From: Batillaria attramentaria
Taxonomy: Eukaryota > Mollusca > Gastropoda > Batillariidae
Direction: 5' to 3'
DNA length: 64,000 bases
Assembly (NCBI GenBank): GCA_018292915.2
Contig: JACVVK020000483.1
Span: 274,501 to 338,500, forward strand
Shown: piece after piece, positions 12,922 through 26,875 of the stretch
How the letters are laid out: every line of letters starts with the position of its first letter
How positions within the stretch are numbered: the stretch's first letter is position 1
Position numbers and translations under genes: made by a program
The notes under the pieces: generated by a model
Database searches by the model: none
The model's input: only the letters and a program-made list of their open reading frames with translations
What the model was told of the DNA's origin: nothing

Positions 12922-14015
12922 CGTGAGTTCGTATCCCGGCTGGAGCCAAATATTCGTGTTGGCTTTTTCATCGTTGCCCCGTCTTTGATATCTCCCGTGT
13001 GTGGTGGAAAAGGACGTTAAACACCAACACCCCCCCCCCCCGACCCCCCCCCTCTCTCTCTCTCTCTCTGTGCGCGCGCGCGCACGCTCCGGCACTTATT
13101 TACACATGTGCGTCGCTAGCACACACTAAAAGTCACTTCGGTGATGTTTACGTCAGTACAGTCATAATGACAATAATGGTGTCTAATTACAGTCCATGCA
13201 ATTCAGATTATAACGGAGAGGTTTTCTTTTTCTTCTTCGTATGCACTCTACACAGTTTGCAATACAAGTGGTGGAAGACATCTTCCCAGTCATGGTGAAG
13301 GACGCGCTCATTACGTCACATCCGGTGTCTACTGAGATTAAGGACCCGACTGATATACAGCAGTCCTTCGACAGCATTTCCTACAACAAGGTATCATGAC
13401 GGGAGAGAAGAAGTACAGATACTGGTCGCTCGCTCGCACCACTGCCAAATGAAAGCCTCATTAATTATGCGAAATCGATGTAGCGCCACCGTGCGGAATG
13501 GAAGGGAAATAAAGTTCGTTGAAAGGAGAGAAGAAAAATCGGTTTGGTAATAGTAAACTGGTAATGCACCTACGAACATTATTTGGTTTGGCTGATTTCT
13601 TGGCCGACCGACTGACAGACTGGCTGGTTGGCTGGCTGACTGACTGGTTGGCTGGCTGGCTGGCTGACTGACTGGTTGGCTGGCTGGCTGACTGGTTGGC
13701 TGGCTGGCTGGCTGACTGGCTGGCTGACTGACTGACTGGCTGGTTGGCTGGCTGACTGACTGGTTGGCTGGCTGGCTGGCTGGCTGACTGACTGGTTGGC
13801 TGGCTGGCTGGCTGACTGGCTGGCTGACTGACTGACTGGCTGGCTGGCTGGCTGGCTGACTGGCTGGCTGACTGACTGACTGGCTGGCTGGCTGGCTGAC
13901 TGGCTGGCTGGCTGACTGACTGGCTGGCTGGCTGGCTGGCTGACTGACTGGCTGACTGGCTGACTGGCTGGCTGGCTGACTGACTGGCTGGCTGGCTGAC
14001 TGGCTGGCTGGCTGA

Positions 14016-14052
<37 letters not shown>

Positions 14053-17000
14053 TGACTGGCTGGCTGGCTGACTGACTGGCTGGCTGGCTGGCTGACTGGC
14101 TGGCTGGCTGACTCACTGGCTGGCTGGCTGGCTGGCTGGCTGACTGACTGACTGGCTGGCTGACTGACTGGCTGGCTGGCTGACTGACTGGCTGGCTGGC
14201 TGGCTGACTGACTGGCTGACTGACTGACTGGCTGGCTGACTGACTGACTGACTGGCTGACTGGCTGGCTGGTTGACTAGCTGGTTGACTGACTGGTTGGC
14301 TGACTGACTGACTGACTGACTGACTGGCTGGCTGGTTGACTGACTGACTGATTCATTGGTTGATCGATTGATTGGTGAATTCATTGACTGGTTCATTTAT
14401 GTTTGCCACACGGTAAGCGATTTCAATGGTTTTCTTGTGATTTGTTTTCCACTACCTTTTGTAATTGTTAGTGTTGTCTTTCACTGACTGTTTTTTTATG
14501 CTGTTTTTGTCGATTAGGGCATGGCAGTTCTTCGGATGTTGCGCTCTTTCATCGGTCCAAGCAATTTTCGCAAAGGATTACAGGTACATTATTCATTATG
14601 ACGACAACCAGTGCGGCTGGTGACGTGTATATTATAACCGATCACCTATTACTTCCCATAACGCAGTCGTCTTAATCACGATGTAAGCTTTTGTCACTGA
14701 AGAGAGTTCATGTAGTTTTATTTGAAAATATGCATCAGAACACTTCATTTTTCGAATGAGGAAATTGGTCGTTGTGATGGTGTTGAGTGGTTCAGGCAGG
14801 CAGGGAGGCAAACACAGCGGTCGCTATGACATGAGTTTATTTACAGCAGGATACAAACAAACGCAGTCACAAGCGGCAGGACTGAGAGCGAGAGTGTGAG
14901 CGTGCCGCGAACCGTGGCTCGCAGCTCCTTATATGCGCTCAGCGCGGCCCGCAAAGAAAGCAACGGGCGCCCGCAGCAGAAACAAGGGCTAGGTGCTCGC
15001 GTAGCAGCGAAATCTGTGTTTGTTTACACACAGAAAACTAACAATAGCGGGCGTAATACAACAGCTACAAACTTCAAACAAACTGCATTCAAAAGAGCGT
15101 GAAAAGTACTTTAAGATGGCATAAGTTTGGCACATTATCAAAGTACAGAAAATTTCCGATCGCCGGTTTAATAGCGTAAAGACAGGGACCACGCACTTGA
15201 AAAGTGGTGATAATGGCAAAATACACCCGTTAAACTACAAAACAGAGCAAAAGACAAAACATGATTAGAAAATACAAAATCTTCTGAAACTACTTTAGTT
15301 TACATGATTACTTTAGGTTAAGCGACTGTGGAGATATTTAGCACTAAATGGACACAAACAAACACAACCAATTGACACGTGAGCCATCGTGGTTCCGCAA
15401 CGCTGCACGCGTGCGGTAGCCTACAGGCGAACACAGCCTGCGGCACACAGCTGGCCGGAGAACCTAGGGTAGTGGGCGAGAGGGTCCAAACCACTCGGCT
15501 ACACTTTACTGGGTCGGGTTGGAGGGGGGTGGGGGAGGGGGAGGGGGAGGGGCGGTTTTGAGAAGGAGGTGGTTAGAATTTTCAACAAGTTATTTCCTTA
15601 CCTGAAGGCCTGCTTTGGAGAGCCGTGCTTTAAACGCACGGTTACACGACTGCCAGTCTGCATGTTGCCGTACTCGGCTGCCTGCCAGCGGGCAGCGGTT
15701 TTGGCGCACACGCAGCCTGCGGCGTTGCAAGGTTTGGGCAGTGATTGGTCAGTTGGCTGTACGGGCTGCCTGTGGCTAGCTGGCTGCCAGGAAAAATAGA
15801 ACGGCTTTCTATTCCCGCGCCGGCACCGGCAAGGGGGATTTGCCAGCTGGCCGCCAGCGATTTAATTAGGGTTTCCTGCGTTTCCAGCCCTGCAAGTACC
15901 AATCCTGGCAACGTGTAGCAGCGGTCCTTAGGGTTTCCTGCGTTTCCAGCCCTGCAAGTACCAATCCTGGCAACGTGTAGCAGCGCCCCTTAAGTCCCAC
16001 GCTGATATGCATTGTTAGACAACGGTAGACACGCAGTACTTAGCAGTTTGTCTGGCTTACGTTTGCAGTGGTACGTCAGAAAATACAAGTTCAAGAACGC
16101 GGAGATGTCTGAGCTGTGGCAGACTTTCACTGAGGTTTGTTTGTTTGTTTGTTTGTTTGTTTGTTAGTTTGTTTGTTTGTTTGGTTGGTTGGTTGGTTGG
16201 TTGGTTGGTTGGTTGGTTGGTGTCAATTAAAACTCTTCTGGCATATTTTAATTGCAAAATTCATGTGCTGCTTTGTTTTTTCGAAAGTGATTTAGATTTA
16301 GACTTATGGATTTACACTTTGTTTTTCATTTTTAAACTTATTTGATATTGTTTTGGAATACAGAAAGTGGTCTTTAGTGGCAAAAGACGAATCTACTGTG
16401 CAGATTTTGCACATGCCGTTGTCTATTTAAAAAATGCACAAAACCACACAGAACCCTCAGAACATTACCTATTTTGGCCGATGTTTTACTCCTTTGTTGT
16501 ATGTGCTGTGTATGGATGTAAAACATATTCGTACAAGCACAGATTTCACACTTACGGCGTTCAAAATCTCTATTCCTGTTCTTCGTATCCACTAATTTTG
16601 TTGTTGTTGTTTATTTTATTTTTTCAGGCAGTCAACGGGACGTTCGTAATTGGTCGGATCATGGACACGTGGACTCGGCAGATGGGCTATCCCATGGTGC
16701 ATGTGGTAGACAGGGGAGGTTACTACGAGCTGCACCAGTCCCGGTTCCTGCTTCACGACAACGGAACGCAGTACAACGCGTCTGAGACACCCTACGGGTC
16801 AGACCAATCACGATGTTCCTTTAGAGTTGGATTTTTTTTTTTTTTTTTTTTGGGGGGGGGGTAGTAAGGAGGAGGAGGGGGGGGGGGGTAGATTGCTCCT
16901 GTGAAACTGCTCCACAAACCCCAGAACACAACCTGCAGTGCTGTCCCGTTTTCCATGATGCAAGGGACACAGCACTGGCCCAGTGGAGTGACGCTGATAC

Positions 17001-18982
17001 TCTTTGGCTCCAGGCCGAACCTGCTGAAGACCACAGACTCCGTCGCCAGTACCACCTTTATCATTTGAGGCGGAATCCAGGCAACCAGCCCGAATTTCTC
17101 GAAAGGGACACTAAACTAGTAAAAATATAAACAAAAACAAAAAACCAAACAAACAACCAAACAACAACAACAAACACAAAGGGTGGGTGGGCGGGTGTTT
17201 GGGGGTTTAACGTCCTTTTCCACCACATAGGGTGATATCCAAGACGGGGCAACGATGAAAAAGCCAGCACAAATATTTGGCCGCAGCCGGGATCGAACTC
17301 ACGACCCGAGCATTAGAAGTCCAACGCTCTACCATTCGACCACCCCGGCTCCCCACACAAACACAAAGAAGCAAACAAACAAAAAACAACTACAAGAACC
17401 AGAAACGGATTTTGTGTGTCCAAATTAGTAAAGTGGAGGATCTGTTACAGGGTATGAGGCCGAAAAGACAAGTTTCGTAAACGGCGGAACTTTAAAAACC
17501 TAAAGGCGTATTGGAGTTGGTTTAAGAGTTTCCGACCACCGAATGCAAACATCATGTGCAAAATGTGTTATTAACACTGAGCATCATTTTATTGTTTCTA
17601 TGGTCGTTTCAGAAAATAAATCTGTCAGGAATTTCAGGTTTTTTGGGTTTTTTTTTTTTTGCTGCCCCAACTCTTTTGCCAGCTCCAGTGGTGTTCCTCC
17701 CAGGTCATGGGTGGAACCCACGGAGGACTCGGAAGCTGGGACAATTTTTATTATGCATGATGATGGAGATGAGGATGATACTAAGATGATGCTATGGAGG
17801 TCCATGTGGTTTGGGACTGCGGGACAGGGCCGCATTCCACGCTTCCTGTCATAAATATCCCGGCATTAACCAGGCCCGGTGCCGGCCGTGTAATCATCCA
17901 CATCATAAGACGTGTCATACTAAGGGAAGCACCCCCAAAGTCGCACCCGTGAAGTGGGTGAAGCTCGGCTGTGTGGCAACAGCCGCCCCATTGGGCCCAT
18001 AGCACAGCCGCTCTGGGTAGGAGCCGACCTAGGTAGGAAAAATCCCGCTTGCCTCGGCTGGGATTCGAACCCGGGTCTCCCGGTCCATGATCCGAAGTGC
18101 TAACCACTACACTACGGGGGTCGGTGAATTTCAGGATTTTCAGCAAGTTTGCATTTCTCATTGTAACGAAATGTCTGACCATAATGAATATTGTGTCCCC
18201 AGCTGCAAGTGCTATATCCCCTTCACTAGCGTCACACAGAGGTATTTCCGAAATTTATATAACCAATTCTTCGCGCCCTGTCTTGACCTAAGGTGGCTGA
18301 GGAGCCGGTGAAATTCCGGCGACACGCGTCCCGCTACGGTCAGGACTTTCCTGTCTTACTATAGACACCATTTCCTTGTATGTCAGCTTGAATTTCAACT
18401 CGTATGAAATACCTCTGTGTGAGGTATTTTTGGATAATGTCGATGTCTTTTTTTCGTAACAGCTACAAGTGGTATATTCCCTTCACGTACGTCACACAGA
18501 GGAAGCCCCAGGATGTCAAGATAACATGGCTGGACATGGATTCAAGTATGATCAAGTTTTAGCTAATTTTTGTTTTCAATTCAATTCAATTCAATTCAAT
18601 TCAATTCAATAATTCTTTATTGTACTCAAGAGGAGGCAATTCAGTTGCGGCTTAAAAAAAAAAGACAACAACCACATATACAATATAACATGTCGCAATA
18701 GATAAATATATAATACTACAACAATAGCACGCGAACACACACGCACGCCCGCACCCACACACGCACGCGCGCACACACACGCACACGCACGCACGCACGC
18801 ACGCATGCACGCACGCACGCACCTGTTAGTTAACTTGTGCTTGCGGATGGAACATTGTGGACAGTGAGAAAATATGGAGTGGGTTTGAGGTTTCCACAGA
18901 TAACTCCGTCGTAAATTGAAATCCCACTGCTGCCTCACACAAACATAGCACACACAGACAGACAGACAGACAGAGACAGACA

Positions 18983-19042
<60 letters not shown>

Positions 19043-21876
19043 GTCCGATTTGAAAAGGGGAGACAAAATTAATAACCAACCAACTAGACAAAGAACAGCA
19101 ACAGCAAACCCAAGTTTTTTTTAATGGCACAAAAAACTATTGTTGTTAAGAATTCATTGATTCTCTCTTTATTTCTTTTGCCTCAATTTCAGCTTCAATC
19201 CAGAAAGACTCAAAAGGGTGGTTGCTTGGCAACTATGAATACACCGGGTTTTTCCGGGTGCTGTACGAGAAACCCATGTGGGGGCAACTGGCGGACCAGC
19301 TTCATAAAGACCACACTGTGAGTGGATCGGCCTTCCGCGTGCGTGCGTGCGTGCGTACGTGCGTGCGTACGTGCGTGCGTGCATGCGTGCGTGCGTGCGT
19401 GCGTGTGTAAGCGTGTGTGTGTGTGTGGCTGCCTCAACTCTTCGTCAGCCCCAGTTGTGTTCCTCCCAGGTCATAGGTAGAATCCACGGTGGGCTCGGAA
19501 GCTGGGACAATATTTATTATGGGGCAATAACGATGACGGAGATGAGGATGATGGTATGATGATGCTATGGAGGTCCGTGTCGTTTAGGACTGCGGGTCAG
19601 GGCCGCAGTCCACGCTTTCTGTCATAAATATCCCGGTGTTAACTACGGCGCCTGCATTTAAATCCATAATTTAATTATGATTTTTTTTTTCAGTGAGGTC
19701 ACTGGTGCCTGTTCTCTTAATTATGAACAGATACATGATTTCCGATAATTTTGTTTCACAGGTATTCCCGGAGGCAAGCAGGGCTGGGCTTATAGGTGAT
19801 GCCTTCTCTTTCTCCAGGTGAGTCCTACTTCCAGTTTCACAACACATGGTTGCTTCCACCCTTCCCACATAAACAGGGTGGGTAAAGGCCTTTTTTTTTT
19901 TTCTTTTTTTTTTTGCTGCCCCAACTCTTTGCCAGCTCCAGTGGTGTTCCTCCCAGGTCATGAGTGGAACCCACGGAGGACTCGGAAGCTGGGACAATTT
20001 TTTTTATTATGCATGATGATGGAGATGAGGATGATAGTAAGATGATGCTATGGAGGTCCATGTGGTTTGGGACTGCGGGACAGGGCCGCATTCCACGCTT
20101 CCTGTCATAAATATCCCGGCATTAACCAGGCCCGGGAACTACAGCACCTGCGGTGCCGGCCGTGTAATCATCCACATCATAAGACGTGTCATACAAAGGG
20201 AAGCACCCCCAAAGTCGCACCCGTGAAGTGGGTGAATCCCGGCTGTGTGGCAACAGCCTTTGTGTGGTAAAGGCCTTTGTGTTGTGATACGCTGTGTAGT
20301 GCTGATACGTAGGTAAAAACACTAGCTTGCTATTTAGGATTTGAGTGTAGTAGCTGCATACAAAATATGCCGCACAAACTAATGCTTTGTCAGAAACAAG
20401 CCTAAGATAGCAAGCTAGTGTGTTTTATCTACGTATCTCGACCTGACCGCACAGCGTATCACAAAGCAAGGGCGTTTACCCACCCTGATAAAGTTTCACC
20501 GTTTCACCGTTTTCCCTAGCCATTTTTTTCAGTTGGCAACAACAAAGTATTGGTTAGGGAAAAACGTGTTTTCTTTACCCCTTTGATCAACTGAAATTGA
20601 TCTGCCAAATTCCCCAGCATATGAATTTCTTTTTAGATAAAACAAAACTCAACTGCGCAGTAAAGTTTGGATATTTTGCAGCATAAAACATACGATCATA
20701 TTCTACTGTACGAATGGCTTTTGGTGCACACAGAATATGTTTGAGTGCTTGAGTGGGTAGTGTGTTTCAGCACGTTTCACCGTTTTCCCTAGCCATTTTT
20801 TTTTTCAATCGGCAACAACAACCAAGAGCTTGAGGGGGGAGGAGGGGAGAGGGGGGTGGTGGTGGTGGTGGTGGTGGGTCGGGGGGGGGGGGTTAAAGAA
20901 TTGTAAGTATTGGTTAGTGAAAGATTCCACTGCGCAGTAAAGTTTAGATATTTGCAGCATAAAACATACGATCATATTCTACTGTGCGAATCGCTTTTGA
21001 TGCACACAGAATGATAATTTGTGCGTGCGTAGTGAGTGAGTCAGTGTGTTTGAGCACGCGAGTGTGTGTGTTGTGTGCTAGTATTCGTTCTTCCACTTGC
21101 ATGTGTGCGTGCGTGTATGCATGAGTGTGTGCGTGTGTGCGTGCCTACATGCCTGTGTCAGTGTCCACCTGCTCACTCTATCTCCCCATCCGCTTTCACA
21201 CAGAGCAAACCTTCTGAACTACGACGTAACTCTGAATCTGACCCGCTACCTGAAAGCAGAGAAGAGTTACGTCCCGTGGCGTGCTTTCCTGGACTCCATG
21301 GAGTTCCTGCGTGGAATGATTTCCACACGCGCCGCCTACGTTCATTTACAGGTGAGACCTTGGTGGTCTTTGGTCTTCTCTGCAAATATGTGAGCTGTTG
21401 ATCTCAAAAAGCGCTAGGGGTAAAAAAAAACTTGTGTACAGCATAATATGTTATAGTTGTCTCCCTTTTGGCTTCAGTTAATTCTCACCACTGCTGTGGG
21501 GAGCCGGGGTAGTCGAATGCTAGAGCGTTGGACTTCTAATGCTCGGGTTGTGAGTTCGATCCCGGCTGGGGCCAAATATTTGTGCTGGCTTTTTCATCGT
21601 TGCCCCGTCTTTGATATCACCCTATGTGGTGGAAAAGGACGTTAAACCCCCAAACACCCACCCACCCACTCACCACTGCTATACTTTAAGGGCGCGGGTA
21701 TTTTGGGGGAAAGATTTGCATGCTGCACGTGATTCAGTATGCGATATGTGCTAATAACATGCCAGCAGGCGCTCCCATATCAAATTGTTACGATCTGACT
21801 GGCAAACAGTCCAAAATGCCCGCAGCCTTTCAGCTGGTTGATGGTTGATAGCTCAGTCACTATGGATTAACCGTCC

Positions 21877-21949
<73 letters not shown>

Positions 21950-23085
21950 CTGCACGCAAAAAAAAAAAATCAAAAGGTCAAATGTTTTAGTCACAATATG
22001 CCAAAGTTAAGAAGTGTATGACAAGTGTCATTTTGTCATACCCTTCTTTGGCTTAAAAAAATTGGGCCCTTTCTCTATTTTCTTTTGGCAAACAGTACAC
22101 CCCCCTTCCCTCCCGCCCCCCCCTTCTTTCTTTTTTCGTGAGACTAGCATTACGTCGCGCACCATCTCGCCGTTGTTTCTATACGTTACTCGGGTCGATT
22201 TCTTTTTAACACTTAGAACTTTTTTTTTATTCTGTGTATGATGGCAGCGGTATCTCAGACGACTTGTGGAGCCTGTATTTAACAACACGTATTCCCAGGA
22301 CACCACTCTGCGTGAAAGGTTGAGTATAACGTTTTTGAGCGTTGAATAAAAGACGAAAAATTTTTATAATTATAGAATCTGTACATCTGATAATATTTGT
22401 TTTAAAAAAAGTGTAAACATACAATAAGAAACAAAAATTGAAACAATGGGAAGATGATGATGATGGAAGGATAAAAAAAAGAAAAAATGAAAGGAAAAAA
22501 AACCCGAACAAACCTTTCAAAACGGTTCAATTTAGACCCTCTTATGGATTCCATAAAAAAGACGAAAACTTTAGGGAAAAAAATAAGGGGGGGGGGGGGG
22601 GGGGGCTAAGTAGATTGAAAATGGGGTAGTAGCCTGGACACTTTAACTCGTTCAAATTGAATGGCAGGGAACGTGTTAATTTTGCTGTTTAAATAAAATA
22701 GGTGACAGGGAAAGTGTCAATCTGTCTTAATCAAAAAAGTAATCAACACGGAAAGTTTAGCTAAAGTATAGTTCAAAAGCAAGTGGCAGCGAAAGTGCTA
22801 AATTCACTCGTTTCACCGGTTTGTGGACAGGTATTTGCGACGAGTCATTCTGTCTATTGCCTGTGATGTGGGAGTGACACATGCCGTGGAGACAGCCAAG
22901 CGATTGTTTAAAAACTGGATGGAAGTGGGCCAGAGGTACGTATGTATGTTGTTGTTGTTGTTGTGGTTTGGTTTAGATTTTTGTTATGTTTGGTTTGTGT
23001 GTTTGTTTTTGTTTTGTTTCTATTTATTTATGTATTTATTTATTCATTTATTGCTATTTTATCATTATTGTTACTTTTATTTTTG

Positions 23086-23170
<85 letters not shown>

Positions 23171-23176
23171 TGTGTC

Positions 23177-23215
<39 letters not shown>

Positions 23216-23216
23216 G

Positions 23217-23293
<77 letters not shown>

Positions 23294-23303
23294 GTGTACT
23301 TGC

Positions 23304-23372
<69 letters not shown>

Positions 23373-23390
23373 TGTGTCTGTGTCTGTGTC

Positions 23391-23443
<53 letters not shown>

Positions 23444-23444
23444 G

Positions 23445-23508
<64 letters not shown>

Positions 23509-23517
23509 TGTACTTGC

Positions 23518-23616
<99 letters not shown>

Positions 23617-23623
23617 TACGTGC

Positions 23624-23671
<48 letters not shown>

Positions 23672-23788
23672 GCGTGCGTGCGTGTGTTGTATGTGCGTGT
23701 AAAAAGCGTCCAGAGCATTCTTGTATAGGTACTACGTGTAAGAAATCGCCATTCTTCTTTTTCTTCTTATAATAATAATAATACACCT

Positions 23789-23824
<36 letters not shown>

Positions 23825-24218
23825 TCTCTGATTGACAATTTCTCATGTTACATGTTACAGCCACCCGGCTGACCTGTCGCTTCCCGTGTATTCGGTGGGA
23901 GTGCGAGAGGGTGGAGTGGAGGAGTGGGACTTCGTCTGGAACAAGTCCCAAAGCACGAAAGTGGCCTCAGAACGGGACATGATGATGGAGGCTTTGGCGC
24001 AGACCCAAAAATCCTTTCTCCTCTGGAGGTGAGTGAAGCTTTGGTTCAGTCACGGATGTCCCTTGGGTCACGTGGGGAAAAAATGACGTGGCCCTGTATA
24101 ATGATGTAGCTAAGGAAAAGCTTTACAAAAAAAAATTGGAGGAATAGGTTTGAGGTTAACCCTATGGGAATTCAAGGAAACTAACAATGTAGGCTCTCGG
24201 ATTCTGAGAGGGGGTGGG

Positions 24219-24303
<85 letters not shown>

Positions 24304-25849
24304 GTGGGGGTGGGGGTGGGGGTGGGATGTTAAATTTTAACGATTTGGAGATTTTTCCATTCCCTTATACAGCTGATACAACTTCCGCGAAGTGTTCAAG
24401 GCTGAAACACACGTGAAATACAGGATTCAGTATAACCACGCCGTCCTGGCATGGTTTTCGTGTCACACTTTTAGCAGTCATTTTTATCACTTTTGGCCAC
24501 TTTTCTACAGCATTTTCTGTCAGCAAAATATCTCCATTCCACAGAAATAATATTTTACAACAGACAGCTTTTTTCCCATCATTGCCATTAACTCCATGAA
24601 CCCCAGATCACTCTTTGTCCCCATTTTTTGTAGTCCATTAAAAAATGTGTAGCCATGTTTCATACTTGTTTTGCTTTGTGATATCAGCTTATGTTCTGCA
24701 CTTTCCATTAATGCCAGCAGACCCAAACTCACTCGTTGTCTCCCGTTTGTTGGAGTCCACCAAAAGTGTGATACGAAACCATATTTCACACATGTTTTAC
24801 AGTGTGATATCAGCTTATTTTCCGCACTTTCCATTAATGCCAGCAGACCCAAACTCACTTGTTGTCTCCCGTTTTTTTTGTTTTTTGTTTTGTATCCACC
24901 AAAAGTGTGATACGTAGCCATATTTCACATGTGTTTTACTGTGTGATATCAGGTACATCCAGTGGATTTTCGACTCGGACAAGATCAAGATGCAGGATGT
25001 GCGCGTGGTGATATCTTACTTCACCAAGACGCCGCTCGCCAGAATGGTCTCCCTGCAGTTCCTCATGAGTCGTTGGGATGAAATGAACAGAAGGTATTAA
25101 TTTTATACTTCTCTGTTTCTATTAGAGGGTCATCATATTTAATGGGGGCAGCCTGTATGATTTTTGTTGCTCACAGATCGTCCGTGTCTAGCAGTACACC
25201 ACTTAAGGAACTTGCACATGCTGAGTTCCTTCCAGCGAGCTCGCACTTTCGCCGAGTGGTTTTTCTGTTCACACGATACCAGCGTGCACTGGCGCTGGAC
25301 AATACACACAGCGTGCGGTCAGCGGTGAGAGAGAGAAAAAAAAGGGCCGTGTTATATCCACAGACGTGGCGACGGCGTCCCTGGGCAGTGCCCGTTGCAG
25401 TGTCAATATTCAATTTTTGTATAGCAGATAAAAAGGGTGTGTGAACATGTACCCTCAGTAAATTTTTTTCCGTCGATTTTTTTGTTTGTTTCAGATTTGG
25501 GGAGGACGCGTTTGTCATGCGCGAGGTGATACAGGAAGTGACGACATACGTTAACACCGAATTCCAGTTGCACCAGGTATTCAGCTAACAACAACAACAA
25601 CAACAACTTCCGGGACCAGTAGATACGCCAGTTTTCCTTACGAGTAAAAGTAAAAGCCACTCAAAAAAACACCACCACCACCCCCCCCCCTCCAAAAAAA
25701 ACAAAAAAAAAACCACAAAAAAACCCAACCAATCAAACAACAACAACAACAAAAAAAAAAAAAAAAACGACAAAAAAAACAAAACAACACAATTTAAAAA
25801 TAAAAAAAAAATGATAAACAAAAACAAACCAAAATCCATCATAGGTGAT

Positions 25850-25926
<77 letters not shown>

Positions 25927-26060
25927 ACAGCAACACGGATGAACATTTTTCGAAAAGCTATAATAACTGTTGACATCATAAACATTATGAATTCAAATGT
26001 CTTTGAAAAAAGTGCCGTTCACACATATATGTTTCCCTACAATTCTAGTAAAAGTTTTTG

Positions 26061-26091
<31 letters not shown>

Positions 26092-26788
26092 AATAATAAT
26101 AATAATAAAAAAAATAAAAATAAATAAATAAATAAATAAAATAAAAGAAATAAATAAAAACAACAACAACAACAACAAAACAACAACAACAAAAAAACCG
26201 ATTACATTTTTCATGACGCAAACGACAATGATTACTGCAACGATAGGAAAGAGGACTTCAATTGTACAGTTTCTTTTACTTTTTATTTCGCCAGCTTGAG
26301 CGACTTTTCCACGAAAAACCTCCCAAGACAGCTTCCAAAGCCACGGAAAACGCTCTGGCTCTTATAAGGTACGTATGTGGAATAACAATTCAACTCTCGG
26401 CCCGAAAAGTCCACCTTAAACCTGCGAAGTCCTTCTTGCCAGAGAGTACGTAATATTTCGCCGGGATAGGACATGAACTGCATTATGTAGACCCCGGCCA
26501 CTTCCGATTGCAGCCGAAAAAACAATGACAGTCGGTCGGGTTTTTTTTTTTTTTAATTTTATTTCAGTTGTTTTTCATGCTAGGCATCGCCAATTTTAAT
26601 TAAAGGCCGTTCGACAGTTGTATACTCAGAAATCTAGCATCTTACAACACAGACTAGTGCATTTCCAGCCTCGCTCAGCCTGGCATCGAGCAAACAGAAG
26701 CCCAAACGCACTGCGTCTGCCATGGTTACATTGCAAACACGCACGCACAAGAAGAGGAACAAAAATAACAAGAACCACAACACGCACG

Positions 26789-26875
<87 letters not shown>

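Noticed and set aside
13394..14396. Minus-strand frames of 240 and 311 codons, Ser/Gln/Pro/Ala-rich
   Set aside because: They follow exactly the 4-bp period of the GGCT/GACT array, lie inside an intron of the plus-strand gene, and show no codon bias or flanking gene signals.
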